Shown here: positions 13,934 to 15,252 of the stretch, one piece after another | Numbering within the stretch: the first letter of the stretch is position 1 | How the letters are laid out: each line of letters begins with the position of its first letter | Source: JARRLC01 sp050290865 | GTDB taxonomy: Bacteria; Pseudomonadota; Alphaproteobacteria; Rhizobiales; Rhodomicrobiaceae | Assembly (NCBI GenBank): GCA_050290865.1 | Contig: JBNKIW010000056.1 | Span: 1-15,252 of the forward strand | Length of the DNA stretch: 15,252 bases | Direction of reading: 5' to 3' | Translations under genes and position numbers: made by a program | Notes under the pieces: model-generated | What the model was told of the DNA's origin: nothing | Database searches by the model: none | What the model saw: only the letters and a program-made list of their open reading frames with translations

Positions 13934-15065
13934 CCTGTTCGGCCGGATCGCGAATTTCCAGGCGCTGAGAGACGCCGCCAAACTCGCCGTGCTCGGCAAG
14001 CGCAAGAAGCCCGGCGCATCGGCGTTCATGGCCAATTTCGAGCGCGAAATCCTCCGGCTTGAGCGTCAGTTACTGGATGGCAGTTACCGTCCAGGCCGGT
14101 ACGTGACGATCCGGGTCATGGACCCGAAAGAGCGCATGGTCTCCGCCGCGCCGTTTCGTGACCGCGTCGTACATCACGCGCTGTGCGCGGTGGTGGTGCC
14201 CATTTTCGAAGCGGGCTTCATCGGCAACAGCTTCGCCAACCGCACCGGCAAGGGCACGCACAAGGCCATCGCCGCCTATGAACGTTACCGGAACCGCCAT
14301 GCCCATGTCCTCCGCTGCGACGTGTTCCGCTATTTCCCATCCATCGATTTTGCCATCCTCAAGGCCGAATTCCGCCGCCGCATTGCCTGCGAGCGCACGT
14401 TGCGGCTGCTCGACATCATCGTCGATGGCTCCAACCGCCAAGAGCCGGTCAACCTCTACTACCCCGGCGATGATCTGTTCGCACCCTACGAACGCCGCCG
14501 CGGCCTGCCCATCGGCAATCTGACGAGCCAATTCTTCGCCAACCTCTATCTGGACCGCTTCGACCACTGGGTGACCGAGGTGCTGCGAGCGCCTTACGTC
14601 CGGTACGTCGATGATTTCGCGCTGTTCCATGACGACCCCGCGGTACTGGCCGAATGGCGCCAGCGCATCGCGCGTTTTCTCGAAGGCCGCCGTCTCCACC
14701 TGCATCCGCGCAAGACCGTCATCCTGCCGACGGCGGAACCGTTGCCATTCCTCGGCTTCGTGCTCCTTCCCGATGGACGGAGACGGCTGCCAGAAGACAA
14801 CGTCGCCCGCTTCCGCGGCCGCCTGCGCGGACTTCGTGACCGCTGGCGGGCTGGGGCGGTGACGCCGGATGAGGTGGACGCCAAGGTTCGCGCCTGGATC
14901 GCGCACGCCAGCCACGCGGACACATGGCGGCTGCGTTACGCGATGTTTCGAGGTGGCCGCTTCGATCCAGCGCGCAGCCTTCCTCAAACTCAACCCCCTG
15001 ACGATTGCGGCCACCGCGCCCAGACGGTAAACATAAAGCAGCACATCAGCTTATTGTTTACTTAA
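13914..15065 (+). CDS. DGR reverse transcriptase
   Basis: This 383-residue reverse transcriptase makes cDNA from TR RNA with adenine-specific misincorporation. The catalytic aspartates are D136 (RCDVFRYFPSID, motif A) and D233/D234 in YVDDF (231-235, motif C). The motif IGNLTSQ (200-206) has the [I/V/L]GxxxSQ form that marks DGR enzymes, where group II intron and retron enzymes have QGxxxSP; this active-site difference is linked to low fidelity at A. There is no maturase or endonuclease domain. The ATG at 13914 is chosen because the conserved N-terminal helix (DDLFGRIANFQAL) follows it; a further in-frame start at 13884 lies deeper inside avd. The last 30 codons are AT-richer and unlike other RTs, and may be a diverged tail. 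A caspase gene starts 17 nt later. Confidence 0.96.
   Translation: MPKRHDDLFGRIANFQALRDAAKLAVLGKRKKPGASAFMANFEREILRLERQLLDGSYRPGRYVTIRVMDPKERMVSAAPFRDRVVHHALCAVVVPIFEAGFIGNSFANRTGKGTHKAIAAYERYRNRHAHVLRCDVFRYFPSIDFAILKAEFRRRIACERTLRLLDIIVDGSNRQEPVNLYYPGDDLFAPYERRRGLPIGNLTSQFFANLYLDRFDHWVTEVLRAPYVRYVDDFALFHDDPAVLAEWRQRIARFLEGRRLHLHPRKTVILPTAEPLPFLGFVLLPDGRRRLPEDNVARFRGRLRGLRDRWRAGAVTPDEVDAKVRAWIAHASHADTWRLRYAMFRGGRFDPARSLPQTQPPDDCGHRAQTVNIKQHISLLFT
15027..15061. promoter_or_regulatory. AT-rich dyad at the RT/second-caspase junction
   Basis: GTAAACATAAA (15027-15037) and TTATTGTTTAC (15051-15061) are inverted repeats matching at 9 of 11 positions, including a perfect 7-bp outer part, around a 13-nt centre. 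The dyad overlaps the end of the RT gene and precedes the next start by 21 nt. It could be a regulator-binding site or a weak transcript-end hairpin. Its base composition differs sharply from the GC-rich surroundings. Confidence 0.35.
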
Positions 15066-15082
15066 GACGTTGGGTTTCTGAC

Positions 15083-15252
15083 ATGAACAAGCGCGTCGCA
15101 CTGGTCATAGGTAATGCCCGGTACCGTTACGGGCCGGAACTCGCCAATCCCCACAAGGACGCTGAGACCATCGCGGGCGTGCTTGAGCGGCTGGGCTTCG
15201 AACTGACGCGCTCCCAGGCAAAACCGGATCAGGGCTGGCATACCGATCTTGA
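15083..15252 (+). CDS. Second caspase-like protein, N-terminal fragment
   Basis: An ATG at 15083 opens a frame that continues to the window edge (56 codons visible). It begins MNKRVALVIGNARYRY and continues with NPHKDAETIAGVLERLGFEL, the start of a peptidase C14 (caspase-like) domain; the catalytic His and Cys would lie beyond the window. The DNA at 15087-15114 matches 10761-10788 of the first caspase gene at 26 of 28 positions, so the two are related by duplication or exchange. It starts 17 nt after the RT stop, with no good ribosome binding site. Whether it also carries an FGE domain and a second VR cannot be seen. The domain call is confident for so short a fragment because the VALVIGN...NP..DA pattern is distinctive. 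Confidence 0.85.
   Translation, partial: MNKRVALVIGNARYRYGPELANPHKDAETIAGVLERLGFELTRSQAKPDQGWHTDL

Noticed and set aside
13914..15065. Retron or group II intron reverse transcriptase
   Set aside because: It has the IGxxxSQ motif, no maturase domain, and sits beside avd and a TR/VR pair with adenine-only differences.

Overview
The window is high-GC DNA with densely packed, mostly plus-strand genes. Gene content and codon choice suggest a proteobacterium, perhaps an alphaproteobacterium, but nothing here fixes the taxon. A 10-base N run at 277-286 shows it comes from a draft assembly or metagenome scaffold.

Layout: (1) Bases 1-390 are the 3' end of a group II intron, with the C-terminus of its maturase and RNA domain V. 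(2) Bases 690-8423 are a tight five-gene operon: SWIM zinc-finger protein, DUF5691 helical-repeat protein, MoxR-type AAA+ ATPase, DUF5682 protein and a von Willebrand factor A (VWA) protein. Its junctions are 3 nt, 12 nt, 1 nt and an ATGA overlap. It looks like a MoxR/VWA chaperone-type module. (3) After about 470 noncoding bases, three direct repeats with an exact 23-bp period overlap a candidate promoter for an AAA ATPase with a DUF4143 nuclease-like C-terminus (8892-10175). (4) Next come a small unknown helical protein (10326-10646) and a 750-residue caspase-like protease with helical repeats, one membrane span and a C-terminal FGE-sulfatase/SUMF1 (C-type-lectin-fold) domain (10748-13000). 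(5) A complete diversity-generating retroelement (DGR) follows. The variable repeat (VR, 12867-12990) is the 3' end of the caspase-FGE gene. The template repeat (TR, 13233-13356) lies 366 bp downstream. A strongly self-complementary spacer leads into avd (13544-13933) and a DGR-type reverse transcriptase (13914-15065). TR and VR differ at 16 of 124 positions, and all 16 are adenines in TR. (6) A second caspase-domain gene begins 17 nt after the reverse transcriptase and runs off the window.

The most interesting reading is that the DGR hypermutates the ligand-binding face of a membrane-anchored, caspase-armed receptor. Avd and the reverse transcriptase would copy TR RNA with adenine-specific errors into VR. 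The FGE domain would be displayed on one side of the membrane and the caspase domain held in the cytoplasm. The MoxR/VWA operon and the second caspase gene suggest an NTP-dependent conflict or defence island. Only the DGR relationship is shown directly by the sequence; functional coupling of the other genes is inferred from position.
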